6,562 nucleotides of DNA from an uncultured Armatimonadota bacterium (GTDB lineage: Bacteria > Armatimonadota > Armatimonadia > Armatimonadales > Armatimonadaceae), in assembly GCA_903924445.1 (NCBI GenBank), contig CAIYBQ010000534.1:1-6562 (forward strand). Reading direction: 5' to 3'. Below are positions 1 to 6,267 of the stretch, piece by piece; the first letter of the stretch is position 1; the number at the start of each line of letters is the position of its first letter. Under the pieces are notes generated by a model that ran no database searches, was not told the origin of the DNA, and saw nothing but the letters and a program-made list of their open reading frames with translations. A program made the position numbers and the translations under genes.

Positions 1-213
1 CGAGCCACGGGAATTGGCTTCTGCTATAACTGTGCACGCATCATCGCTGCGGCAGCGCCGCTTGTCCTTGGACAGCTGGCAAAGTCGATGGAAACGGGTG
101 CTCCGGGTAGTGGCTTTCGGGCCGCTGCTTGCGTCGTAGCGTTCATCTATGTTGTTGGGTTTGTCGGGATCGCGCTTGCCCCTGAGACACGTGGAAAGCC
201 GCTCCCTGAATGA
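1..213 (+). CDS. MFS transporter, C-terminal end (5' truncated by window)
   Basis: The frame is open from base 1 and ends in TGA at 211-213, giving the last 70 residues of a membrane transporter. It begins RATGIGFCYNCARI, the Arg-x-Gly-x-Gly-x-x-x-x-x-x-Arg pattern that major facilitator proteins carry in the fifth helix of their second half. Two hydrophobic segments follow, about residues 14-27 and 44-62, fitting helices 11 and 12. The protein closes with PETRGKPLPE, the PETKG-like cytoplasmic motif typical of sugar and organic-acid MFS symporters. The role is inferred to be proton-driven uptake of a small sugar or organic acid across the inner membrane. The stop codon overlaps the start of the next gene by 4 nt, so the two are co-translated. 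The substrate cannot be told from this fragment. Confidence 0.88.
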   Translation, partial: RATGIGFCYNCARIIAAAAPLVLGQLAKSMETGAPGSGFRAAACVVAFIYVVGFVGIALAPETRGKPLPE

Positions 214-1049
214 AACTACACGGTTTTTCTATTTGTAACGAGACGTGGGGCCCGGATGCCGGCTCCGTTGACGCTTGGCCCCGTGTCTGCGCCGATGCCC
301 AAGCAGCTGGCTACACAGGCATTGAGCTCGCTCCGTTTACGTTTGCTGCAGACTGCCGGGAAATCACCGCGGAAATGCGACGATGGATTGCATCTGTGGC
401 GACAGACCACGGCCTGTCCATCACGGCACTTCACTGGCTGCTTGTGTCACCGCCTGGGTTACATATCCATACATCCGACACTGTCCTACGTGAAAAGACA
501 ACAAGTTACCTCAAGGCTCTCGCTGACCTGGCAGTCGATGTCGGTGCTCCAGTGATGGTCCTCGGGTCTCCGAAAGCACGCACACTCGAGGGTGGTGATC
601 TGTCCGGGGCGATACAGCGCTCGCAGGAAACACTGCTTCATGTTGCAACCCATCTGCACGGGTCCGCGGTGCGCCTCTGCCCTGAGGCCCTTCCCGGACC
701 CGAAGCTGACTTTCTCCTCACCCAGCAACAAGCCTTTTCGCTTGTCCAGGCATGTGCACATCCGAATATCGGGATGATGCTCGATGTCAAGTCAATGTGC
801 TCGGAGGAGATCGGTCCAGCAGGACTCATCGCGGAATATGGTGACGTCTGCTGCCACCTCCATGCAAACGATGCGAACCGACGTGGACCCGGGGATGGTA
901 CGACAGACTTCAAGGCCATCGCGGCAGCTCTCAATGCAACCGATTTTGATGGATGGGTTAGTGTGGAAGTGTTTGACTACACACCGGATGCAATGACAAT
1001 CGCAAAAAATAGCATCGGTCACTTACGGATGTGCTTTGGTCTTGATTGA
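210..1049 (+). CDS. Sugar-phosphate isomerase/epimerase-like TIM-barrel protein
   Basis: A 279-residue protein of the xylose isomerase-like / AP endonuclease 2 TIM-barrel superfamily. Visible marks are the N-terminal strand MKLHGFSICNETWG and the GYTGIELAPF segment (34-43). Candidate metal ligands come in the expected order: Glu159 (CPEALP), Asp192 (MLDVKSM), His218 (HLHAND) and Glu253 (VSVEVFD). The GPGDGTTDF loop (226-234) is a signature of this family. Length matches the family norm of about 270-300, and no signal peptide is seen, so it should act in the cytosol. Family members isomerise or epimerise keto-sugars or dehydrate inositol derivatives with a divalent metal; which reaction applies here is unknown. 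The ATG lies inside the transporter stop (ATGA) with no strong Shine-Dalgarno at the right distance, which points to translational coupling. It is probably in an operon with its neighbours. Confidence 0.88.
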   Translation: MKLHGFSICNETWGPDAGSVDAWPRVCADAQAAGYTGIELAPFTFAADCREITAEMRRWIASVATDHGLSITALHWLLVSPPGLHIHTSDTVLREKTTSYLKALADLAVDVGAPVMVLGSPKARTLEGGDLSGAIQRSQETLLHVATHLHGSAVRLCPEALPGPEADFLLTQQQAFSLVQACAHPNIGMMLDVKSMCSEEIGPAGLIAEYGDVCCHLHANDANRRGPGDGTTDFKAIAAALNATDFDGWVSVEVFDYTPDAMTIAKNSIGHLRMCFGLD

Positions 1050-1062
1050 AAAGTAGAACAGT

Positions 1063-1067
1063 GGGGG
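1063..1067 (+). promoter_or_regulatory. Ribosome binding site deciding the esterase start
   Basis: GGGGG lies directly against the ATG at 1068 (no spacer) and 6 nt before the ATG at 1074. The normal spacing favours the second ATG, shortening the protein by two residues. Confidence 0.55.
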
Positions 1068-1073
1068 ATGGCA

Positions 1074-2804
1074 ATGGATAAACCACGTGATCTGAATACG
1101 TTTCATCTGTTTCATAAGCCTGAACGGAAAGACGAATGGGAAGTACGTGGAGCGGCGTTGCGGACACGCATCCAGCTAGCGTGTGGCCTGCTTCCCGCCC
1201 GCCGCAAGTGCGCACTAAGTCCAATCGTTACATCCACGTTTGAATCCGATGGCGTTCGCGTCGAAAATATCGCCATCCAGACATTTGATGGCTTCTGGCT
1301 TTGCGGAAATGTCTATCGACCGATCGATGGTGGGCCGTTTCCTGCCATCGCTAACCCGCATGGACACTGGGCAGATGGGCGGCGCACACGCGAAGCAGAT
1401 GTCCCCCGTAATGCACCCGGAGAACGCCTCGCCGCAGGAAAAGCCGATCTTGTTCAGCTTGGCGTCTCGCTCGCACGTCAGGGCTTTCTGGTGCTCGCCT
1501 ACGACATGGTTGGCTACAACGATACCTTGCAGGCGGGGCACGGGATGGCCGGCACGACCGCAGACTGGATGTGGGGTGTCAGTCTGCTCGGTCTCCAGAC
1601 GTGGAATAGCATCCGTGTGCTGGATTATCTCGAGAGCCGCCCGGATGTCGACCGAAAGCGTATTGGAGTCACAGGGGCATCGGGCGGAGGCTCTCAGGCC
1701 TTTGTTCTAGCTGCAATCGACAAGCGTATACAGTGCTGTGTGCCAGTCAATATGGTCTCCACCACGATGCAAGGAGGCTGCCTCTGCGAAAATGCACCTG
1801 GCCTGCGCGTGGATACGGACAATGTGGAAATCGCAGCACTGTTTGCCCCAAAGCCGCAGTTTCTAGTTTCGTGTCTAGGCGACTGGTCCAAAACAACACC
1901 AACAGTTGAGGGACCGGCTATTCGGAATGTATACCAGCTGTATGGCGCTGCCAAATCCATTGCCTGGGACCAGTTCCCGTACAATCACAACTACAACCGT
2001 GAAAGCCGTGAGGTGATGACGAAGTGGATGTCTCGTTGGCTGCAAGGTCGCCCTGATGCCGATGTCACCGAACATCCAACATCCTTGGATCCAAACCGCT
2101 TGCGGGTGTTTGCAAGCAAACGAAATGTGGGACTGCAGAACGAAAAAGCCGTGGTTGGCGCTCTTCACTCACAGGCCACTGATGAACGCAAGCGTTTCAT
2201 TGCGCGCGGGCAACGCGGGTCAAGAAAATGGAATGACGAAGCGAGCCGCTGGTTGCAAACATCCCTAGCAGTTGTTCCGCCAAACGTCCGTCCTGCAGCA
2301 ACCGGTGGGGAGGCCATCATTGCCGTTGGGAGCGCAGCATTACAATCGGCACGCGCATCGGCGAAGAGCGGTACAGCTGTCATCGGCTTGGATGTTTCGG
2401 CTATCGGTGTTGGCGTTGACCAATGGAAGGCGTATCACTCAACGTACAACCGACCTGTTGTTGGCCAGAAAGTCGCGGCAATTGTCGATGCATGGGCCAA
2501 GGCCCAAGTGAAACATCAACGTGTGAACTTTGTTGGTATCGGCGACGATGCGCCTCTCGTCATTCTTGCGGCTGCGGTACTCGGAGCGCAGGTAACGGGT
2601 GAGGTTCAGGCTGATTTCCAGCTGGCTGATACGGCAAGCGATGCATATTGGGCAACCGAACGCTACGCGCCCGGGATTAGAGCCATCGGTGATGTACATT
2701 CCGCTGCGTTGTTGTTGCGTGAGAGTGGGTTGCGCGTTTACGGTGTTCGAGATATGAGAGGCTGGGCGGGATGTGAAGAGCACATTACCCAGCACTCACT
2801 GTAG
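1074..2804 (+). CDS. Acetyl-xylan-esterase-like alpha/beta hydrolase, two-domain, no signal peptide
   Basis: A 576-residue protein. The first half is an alpha/beta hydrolase: an oxyanion-type NPHGHW stretch (94-99), the nucleophile elbow GASGGG with Ser203, an acid candidate Asp270 in CLGDWSKTTP, and the base His305 in YNHNYNRESRE. The CLCENAPGL segment and the closing HNYN...SRE pattern are typical of large acetyl-xylan-esterase-like proteins that I associate with Planctomycetes and relatives. The second half (about 395-555) looks like another alpha/beta fold without an obvious nucleophile. Relatives are often exported, but this one has no signal peptide and should be cytosolic. It follows the isomerase by about 20 nt and probably shares its transcript, suggesting removal of an ester from an imported compound. 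An ATG at 1068 is also in frame, but GGGGG at 1063-1067 touches it and is 6 nt from the ATG at 1074, so the latter is preferred. Confidence 0.85.
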   Translation: MDKPRDLNTFHLFHKPERKDEWEVRGAALRTRIQLACGLLPARRKCALSPIVTSTFESDGVRVENIAIQTFDGFWLCGNVYRPIDGGPFPAIANPHGHWADGRRTREADVPRNAPGERLAAGKADLVQLGVSLARQGFLVLAYDMVGYNDTLQAGHGMAGTTADWMWGVSLLGLQTWNSIRVLDYLESRPDVDRKRIGVTGASGGGSQAFVLAAIDKRIQCCVPVNMVSTTMQGGCLCENAPGLRVDTDNVEIAALFAPKPQFLVSCLGDWSKTTPTVEGPAIRNVYQLYGAAKSIAWDQFPYNHNYNRESREVMTKWMSRWLQGRPDADVTEHPTSLDPNRLRVFASKRNVGLQNEKAVVGALHSQATDERKRFIARGQRGSRKWNDEASRWLQTSLAVVPPNVRPAATGGEAIIAVGSAALQSARASAKSGTAVIGLDVSAIGVGVDQWKAYHSTYNRPVVGQKVAAIVDAWAKAQVKHQRVNFVGIGDDAPLVILAAAVLGAQVTGEVQADFQLADTASDAYWATERYAPGIRAIGDVHSAALLLRESGLRVYGVRDMRGWAGCEEHITQHSL

Positions 2805-2848
2805 TCGTTCGTACTAATCTGGTTTCAAGGTAAGAACGCAGTCCTCTG

Positions 2849-2887
2849 AAAAAAAAACAATCCCCTGATGATGTGTCATCAGGGGAT
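2849..2887 (-). terminator. Intrinsic terminator between convergent units
   Basis: A perfect 12-bp stem (2860-2871 with 2876-2887) closes a TGTG loop. Read on the minus strand, the stem is followed within 3 nt by nine T residues (2857 down to 2849), a classic rho-independent terminator. It begins 8 nt after the stop of the small gene at 2895. On the plus strand the hairpin is followed only by TGTGATTA, so termination of the esterase operon is possible but weaker there. Confidence 0.9.
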
Positions 2888-2894
2888 GTTGTGA

Positions 2895-3089
2895 TTACTT
2901 TCCGCGCGTTCCGCTGCGTCGCATTTGCGAGGCGCCACCTGCGGGAGAACTGCCTTTTCCTGCGGCTCCGCCGCCAGATCCTTGAACGGCAGCCCCTACA
3001 GGCTTAATTCCATTGGATGCATTCCGGTATTGCTCAAGGAGGCGCGCTGCTTCTCCCGAGAGTGCCGGTTTTTTCTTTTGTGTGGCCAT
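2895..3089 (-). CDS. Small basic Gly/Ala-rich protein of unknown function, downstream of dprA
   Basis: A 64-residue protein that I do not recognise. Residues 1-7 are MATQKKK. Residues 9-24 (ALSGEAARLLEQYRNA) could form a short amphipathic helix. From about 31 on the chain is almost only Gly, Ala, Ser, Pro and basic residues, ending GGASQMRRSGTRGK, and is probably disordered. It has no acidic residue after Glu19, so it is strongly basic and may bind nucleic acid or another acidic partner; this is inference. No signal peptide or membrane segment is seen. The start at 3089 is chosen because GGAGG (3096-3100) sits 6 nt before it; an ATG six codons upstream (3107) would include this Shine-Dalgarno in the coding region. 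The gene lies 32 nt after dprA on the same strand and ends at a strong terminator, so it is likely the last gene of a dprA transcript. Confidence 0.72.
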   Translation of the reverse strand: MATQKKKPALSGEAARLLEQYRNASNGIKPVGAAVQGSGGGAAGKGSSPAGGASQMRRSGTRGK

Positions 3090-3095
3090 TGTATA

Positions 3096-3100
3096 CCTCC
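3096..3100 (-). promoter_or_regulatory. Ribosome binding site of the small gene
   Basis: A full GGAGG on the minus strand lies 6 nt before the ATG at 3089. It is the strongest Shine-Dalgarno in the window. It fixes the start and supports real translation of this short gene. Confidence 0.8.
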
Positions 3101-3121
3101 GATGCATTGTACCCCGGCCCG

Positions 3122-4222
3122 TTAGACTGGCTTCAATGTACCTTGATGTGTGCGACTGATCGCACCTTTCAACTCAAGGATTGTAACCAAGGCATTTGTT
3201 TCTGACAAGGGAAACGGAGCAGTATCGCATAGTGCGCTTGGATGGATACCATCACTTGGAATGAACTGCATCAGACGCTGTTCGGCATCCGATAGCGCCA
3301 ATCGTGCTTGCACAATCCGTGGCTCAGAAATGTATCCTGTGTCGAATAATCCTGGGTTTTCCGGTAACAGCTGTCGTGGATGTGTAACTAATGTGGCGCC
3401 ATCACGGATCAGTTCATGCCCACCTTCATTGTTTCCATCATCCAATGGACCTGGGATAACGCAGGTGTCCCGCCCGAATGTGCCTGCAAACGATGCAGTT
3501 ATCAGTGCTCCTGACTTTAACCCAGCTTCGACAACAAGTGTCAGCTTTGACAACGCGGCAATTACACGATTTCGTTCAGGAAACTTCCACGCTTTACTCT
3601 GACTGCTGGGCGCATACTCGGAGAGGAGGAGTCCTCCACACTCCACGATGTCATCAAACAGATTTGCATTGTCTGCAGGATAATCCCTCAGTAACCCAGT
3701 GCCCATCACGGCAATCGTTGGCACGGCGGCTTCGACAGCAGCCTTATGGGAGAAGGTATCAATCCCACTCGCACCTCCGCTGACAATCACAATCCCACGT
3801 TCAACCAAATACTTGGCAAACACATACGTTTGTCGCTCGGCATAGTCGCTTGCATTGCGTGTACCGACGATGGAAATGCATTGTCTCGATGCCGTTTGAA
3901 TGTCTCCACGTCCAAACATAAACGCTGGCATCAGGGGAGCGTTACGAACCAGATGGGGGCGTTCATCAATCGTGGTCCATGTCACAAAAATGCCTCGGCG
4001 CCTACAGCTTTCTAATTCGCCGTCGGTCACTGGCACCGACCATGCCTCTGCTAGCCGGGTTCGTTGCGCATGGGTCATCGAGTCTTGAGGGACATCCTCG
4101 TGGCTTGTAACCGTATCGAGGAGTGGAAGGAAGGATGAAACAAGTGGCGGGGGGAGCTCCGCTCGGCTTATACGAATAAAGTTTGCAAACGAGATGTGGT
4201 TGTCGTCGACGGTAAGGTTCAT
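3122..4222 (-). CDS. dprA: DNA processing protein DprA
   Basis: A 366-residue DprA/Smf protein. DprA binds incoming single-stranded DNA in the cytosol during natural transformation and loads RecA onto it. The Rossmann-like core starts at ISIVGTRNASDYAE (116-129), followed by IVSGGASGIDTFSHKAA (146-162), GTGLLRDYPADN (174-185), FPERNRVIAALS (214-225), VVEAGLKSGALITA (230-243) and GRDTCVIPGPL (250-260). All are core family motifs. The usual S-x-GtN-x-L-I is written here as EGGHELIRDGA, a mild departure. Residues 308-362 fit the C-terminal winged-helix domain (LSDAEQRLMQF... TILELKGAISR). The N-terminal 110 residues are poorly conserved, as is common. The start at 4222 is supported by GGAG (4230-4233) 7 nt upstream. 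A terminator hairpin stands directly in front. The gene is not next to topA or smg, its frequent partners, within this window. Confidence 0.95.
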   Translation of the reverse strand: MNLTVDDNHISFANFIRISRAELPPPLVSSFLPLLDTVTSHEDVPQDSMTHAQRTRLAEAWSVPVTDGELESCRRRGIFVTWTTIDERPHLVRNAPLMPAFMFGRGDIQTASRQCISIVGTRNASDYAERQTYVFAKYLVERGIVIVSGGASGIDTFSHKAAVEAAVPTIAVMGTGLLRDYPADNANLFDDIVECGGLLLSEYAPSSQSKAWKFPERNRVIAALSKLTLVVEAGLKSGALITASFAGTFGRDTCVIPGPLDDGNNEGGHELIRDGATLVTHPRQLLPENPGLFDTGYISEPRIVQARLALSDAEQRLMQFIPSDGIHPSALCDTAPFPLSETNALVTILELKGAISRTHQGTLKPV

Positions 4223-4229
4223 TCTTAGG

Positions 4230-4233
4230 CTCC
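4230..4233 (-). promoter_or_regulatory. Ribosome binding site of dprA
   Basis: GGAG on the minus strand, 7 nt before the dprA ATG. It lies only 6 nt past the T-run of the upstream terminator hairpin, so a transcript terminated there would not reach it. Confidence 0.65.
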
Positions 4234-4239
4234 AAATAC

Positions 4240-4271
4240 AAAAAAGCGGGCTCCCATTTGGGAGTCCGCCT
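4240..4271 (-). terminator. Intrinsic terminator after the propeller gene, abutting dprA
   Basis: A 10-bp GC-rich stem with one G-T wobble (4246-4255 with 4260-4269) closes an ATTT loop. On the minus strand it is followed by six T residues (4245 to 4240) and then GTATTT. It lies 34 nt past the stop of the propeller gene and 18 nt before the dprA start. It most simply ends the propeller transcript; it could also act as an attenuator in the dprA leader. The plus strand has four T residues after the stem, so it may work both ways. Confidence 0.88.
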
Positions 4272-4304
4272 TTTGACTTGATTAGAATACGCTAGAGCGA
4301 GTGA

Positions 4305-6092
4305 TTAGTTCCCGCGGCGACGGCCTGGAAATCCGGATGCTCCGCCGAGTGGCCTGCCAGCACCAGCTCCTGTGGAGCCAGGATTAGCAGAAGGGCGGTT
4401 TCCACCCTTGCCATCCTTAGTCTTGTCAGCACCTGGCTTGACATCGGTCTTCTTGGGTGCAACTGGAGCGGACTTTGCAGTCGGTGCAAGGTTATTGTCA
4501 ACAACGAACGACCAAGTCGATGCTGTCTCATTACCGGCATAGTCAGAAACGGTGAATGTAATCACGTGACGACCATTTGACAATGGAGGATCGACCATCT
4601 TGCCTGTTGACTGCGTCTGGAAGTACGCCCACCCCTTGAGCGCATCGTAGCCAACTTCAATCGCCTTGCCATCAAGGGATGCCTTTAGCGAGTCAACGTT
4701 TACTCCGCTGCCAAAGTCTGCAAACTTGACTGCAGCCGTAAACGGTGGTCGTCCACTGATACTGGTTCCCGTGCGTGGGAACTGGTCAGTCGAGACTGGT
4801 CCGGTTGTGTCAGGTGCATCTGCTCGGAACGCAGATAGCGTTCCGTCGTTGGACACCACAAGCAATGTGCCATCCGAGAGCGTCAGAGGCGCAACAACAG
4901 TGACATCTTTGTTAGTCGCTGCTTGGTTCGCAGACGAAACATCCTGACCTTGGAAGTTGCTTGCGGTAACTGCTGGGCGGTTGCTGCTAGCTTCCATCCG
5001 GTAGTTCCACTTGACGGAACCCGATTCACGGTCAATCGCTGTCAACGTTCCGCGGCTACCCGCCGCGAAAATGTAGTTTCCAGCAACAACTGGCGCAGAT
5101 GAAATCGTGTTCGGGATACGTGCAGGGCCATCCCATTCGCCACGACCATTTGAAGCCTTGATGGCATAAAGACGTGCTCCAGAGCCTTGGTCATCACGGC
5201 ATGCAACGTAAACAGTTCCGTTTACAGAAATCGGAGAACCCATGATGTCTTCAGGGAGCTCGGTTGCCCAGCGGAGAGCTCCGCTTGCCGGCAGAAGCGC
5301 AAACAAACGGCGTCCCGATGGAATGTAAAGGCTTCCATCTCCAAAGGTCAGCGTATTTGGGTTCGCGCCATATGGAAGGCGATACTTCCATTTTGGGATA
5401 CCGGTTGCACGCTTGATACCGTGGAGCGTGTTGTCTGCAGACTGGATGATTACCATGGTGTCGGCAATCAGTGGAGCAGAGTTGACTGCATCGCCTGCAT
5501 CGTAGTTCTTACGCCAGCCTGGAGCAATCTCACCCGTTTCTGGGTTTAGTGCGTAGAATGTCCCGCTGTTCGATCCAAAGTAAAGAATGTTATCGGCAAG
5601 GATCGCACTCGAGTTCACCGGACGACCGGTATTGAACTTGATTACTTCTTGTCCAGTGGTTGCATCGACGACGTACATAGCGCCATCGGATGCTCCAACG
5701 TAGACCTTGCCATTTGCTACCGTAGGAGTGGCAGAGAAGACATGGCTTTGTGGAAGACCATTCTCACCCTGTGGGAAGGACCAGCGCTTCGCGCCGGTGT
5801 CCAAGTCCAAGGCGTACAGATAGCCACCCTGAGTGCCATTGCCCTTGGTGACAAAGTATGCGGTTTTGCCAGAAACAACTGCTGCACTGGTGTTTGCGTT
5901 TTGATAGCCACCCGTGAAACGCCACAGGAGCGCAAGGGGAGGAGCTACCGTCTCAGACGAGACACTTGTGCGCTGTGCATTACCACGGAGCTCAGGCCAG
6001 TCCGACGCAACCGCTGCGGAAACGCAGCCGAGCGCGGTAGCAGCCACTGTGCCGCCACAAACCAACTGTGCCCATCGATGGGAGATCGCCAT
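4305..6092 (-). CDS. Secreted PQQ-like beta-propeller protein with Ig-like domain and basic tail
   Basis: A 595-residue exported protein. Residues 1-29 are a signal peptide (basic start, hydrophobic 10-29, likely cut after AVA). The mature part begins SDWPELRGN, a common opening for PQQ-like propellers. Repeats of the form LYALD-x-x-TG-x-x-x-W recur at about 91-106, 139-153, 179-193, 223-237, 263-277, 308-322 and 350-364, with a degenerate one near 410-422. This fits an eight-bladed propeller like BamB or the quinoprotein dehydrogenases. No enzyme signature is obvious, so a binding or scaffold role is more likely than PQQ catalysis. Residues about 446-533 resemble an Ig-like beta-sandwich (DFGSGVNVDSL, FTVSDYAGNE). 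Residues 534-595 are Lys/Pro/Gly-rich and end GFPGRRRGN. A GTG 11 codons upstream (6125) is in frame, but GAAGG (6101-6105) is 8 nt from the ATG at 6092, which also gives a normal signal peptide. Confidence 0.87.
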   Translation of the reverse strand: MAISHRWAQLVCGGTVAATALGCVSAAVASDWPELRGNAQRTSVSSETVAPPLALLWRFTGGYQNANTSAAVVSGKTAYFVTKGNGTQGGYLYALDLDTGAKRWSFPQGENGLPQSHVFSATPTVANGKVYVGASDGAMYVVDATTGQEVIKFNTGRPVNSSAILADNILYFGSNSGTFYALNPETGEIAPGWRKNYDAGDAVNSAPLIADTMVIIQSADNTLHGIKRATGIPKWKYRLPYGANPNTLTFGDGSLYIPSGRRLFALLPASGALRWATELPEDIMGSPISVNGTVYVACRDDQGSGARLYAIKASNGRGEWDGPARIPNTISSAPVVAGNYIFAAGSRGTLTAIDRESGSVKWNYRMEASSNRPAVTASNFQGQDVSSANQAATNKDVTVVAPLTLSDGTLLVVSNDGTLSAFRADAPDTTGPVSTDQFPRTGTSISGRPPFTAAVKFADFGSGVNVDSLKASLDGKAIEVGYDALKGWAYFQTQSTGKMVDPPLSNGRHVITFTVSDYAGNETASTWSFVVDNNLAPTAKSAPVAPKKTDVKPGADKTKDGKGGNRPSANPGSTGAGAGRPLGGASGFPGRRRGN

Positions 6093-6100
6093 ATTGGATA

Positions 6101-6105
6101 CCTTC
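6101..6105 (-). promoter_or_regulatory. Ribosome binding site of the propeller gene
   Basis: GAAGG on the minus strand, 8 nt before the ATG at 6092. The competing GTG at 6125 has no such site before it, so the shorter form with a standard signal peptide is preferred. Confidence 0.6.
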
Positions 6106-6153
6106 ACGCGTTGTTGGGGCGTCACACTGTGCGCCCGGACGATGCTTGGGGCA

Positions 6154-6183
6154 AGTATACGATGGTAGTGCCAACAAGGTCAA
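6154..6183 (-). promoter_or_regulatory. Sigma-70-type promoter of the propeller gene
   Basis: On the minus strand TTGACC (6183-6178) and TATACT (6159-6154) are separated by 18 nt. Each hexamer matches the housekeeping consensus at five of six positions. Transcription would begin near 6147, leaving a leader of about 55 nt before the ATG at 6092. I see no operator-like palindrome beside it. Confidence 0.72.
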
Positions 6184-6246
6184 GCGCCTGTACAGCAATA
6201 CACCGTTATACCTGAAGCATCAATCCTACTATTATCGACTAAATCA

Positions 6247-6262
6247 TTGCATCTATATGCAA
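6247..6262 (-). terminator. Possible weak hairpin after the SRPBCC gene
   Basis: TTGCAT and ATGCAA form a perfect 6-bp AT-rich stem around a 4-nt loop, 5 nt past the stop of the SRPBCC gene. No T-run follows (TGATTTAGT), so it is at best a poor intrinsic terminator and may be chance. The rest of 6093-6267 holds only the propeller promoter and leader. Confidence 0.25.
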
Positions 6263-6267
6263 ACTAA

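Noticed and set aside
1240..1710. A 156-codon open frame in another plus-strand frame inside the esterase gene
   Set aside because: The main frame here carries the conserved oxyanion motif and nucleophile elbow; the alternative product shows no domain.
2805..2848. Intergenic stretch after the esterase stop as a site for a plus-strand terminator or small RNA
   Set aside because: I found no stable hairpin or promoter pair here; only the shared terminator at 2849-2887 follows.
3106..3136. Promoter-like TTGAAG and TACAAT on the minus strand before the small gene
   Set aside because: The spacer is 19 nt, and transcription would start about at 3099, inside the GGAGG ribosome binding site, which would spoil translation. 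Co-transcription with dprA is simpler.
6021..6035. Lipoprotein signal (TALGC) in the propeller signal peptide
   Set aside because: The order Ala-Leu-Gly-Cys differs from the usual Leu-Ala/Ser-Gly/Ala-Cys, and a good signal peptidase I site (AVA) follows. Lipidation is possible but not favoured.
6090..6125. GTG at 6125 as the start of the propeller protein
   Set aside because: No Shine-Dalgarno precedes it, and it would put 11 extra polar residues before a signal peptide that is complete from the ATG at 6092.
5649..6215. A 188-codon open frame on the plus strand opposite the propeller gene's 5' half
   Set aside because: Its product has no recognisable motif, is rich in Cys and Arg as expected of antisense frames, and has no ribosome binding site evidence. 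The minus-strand frame holds clear propeller repeats.
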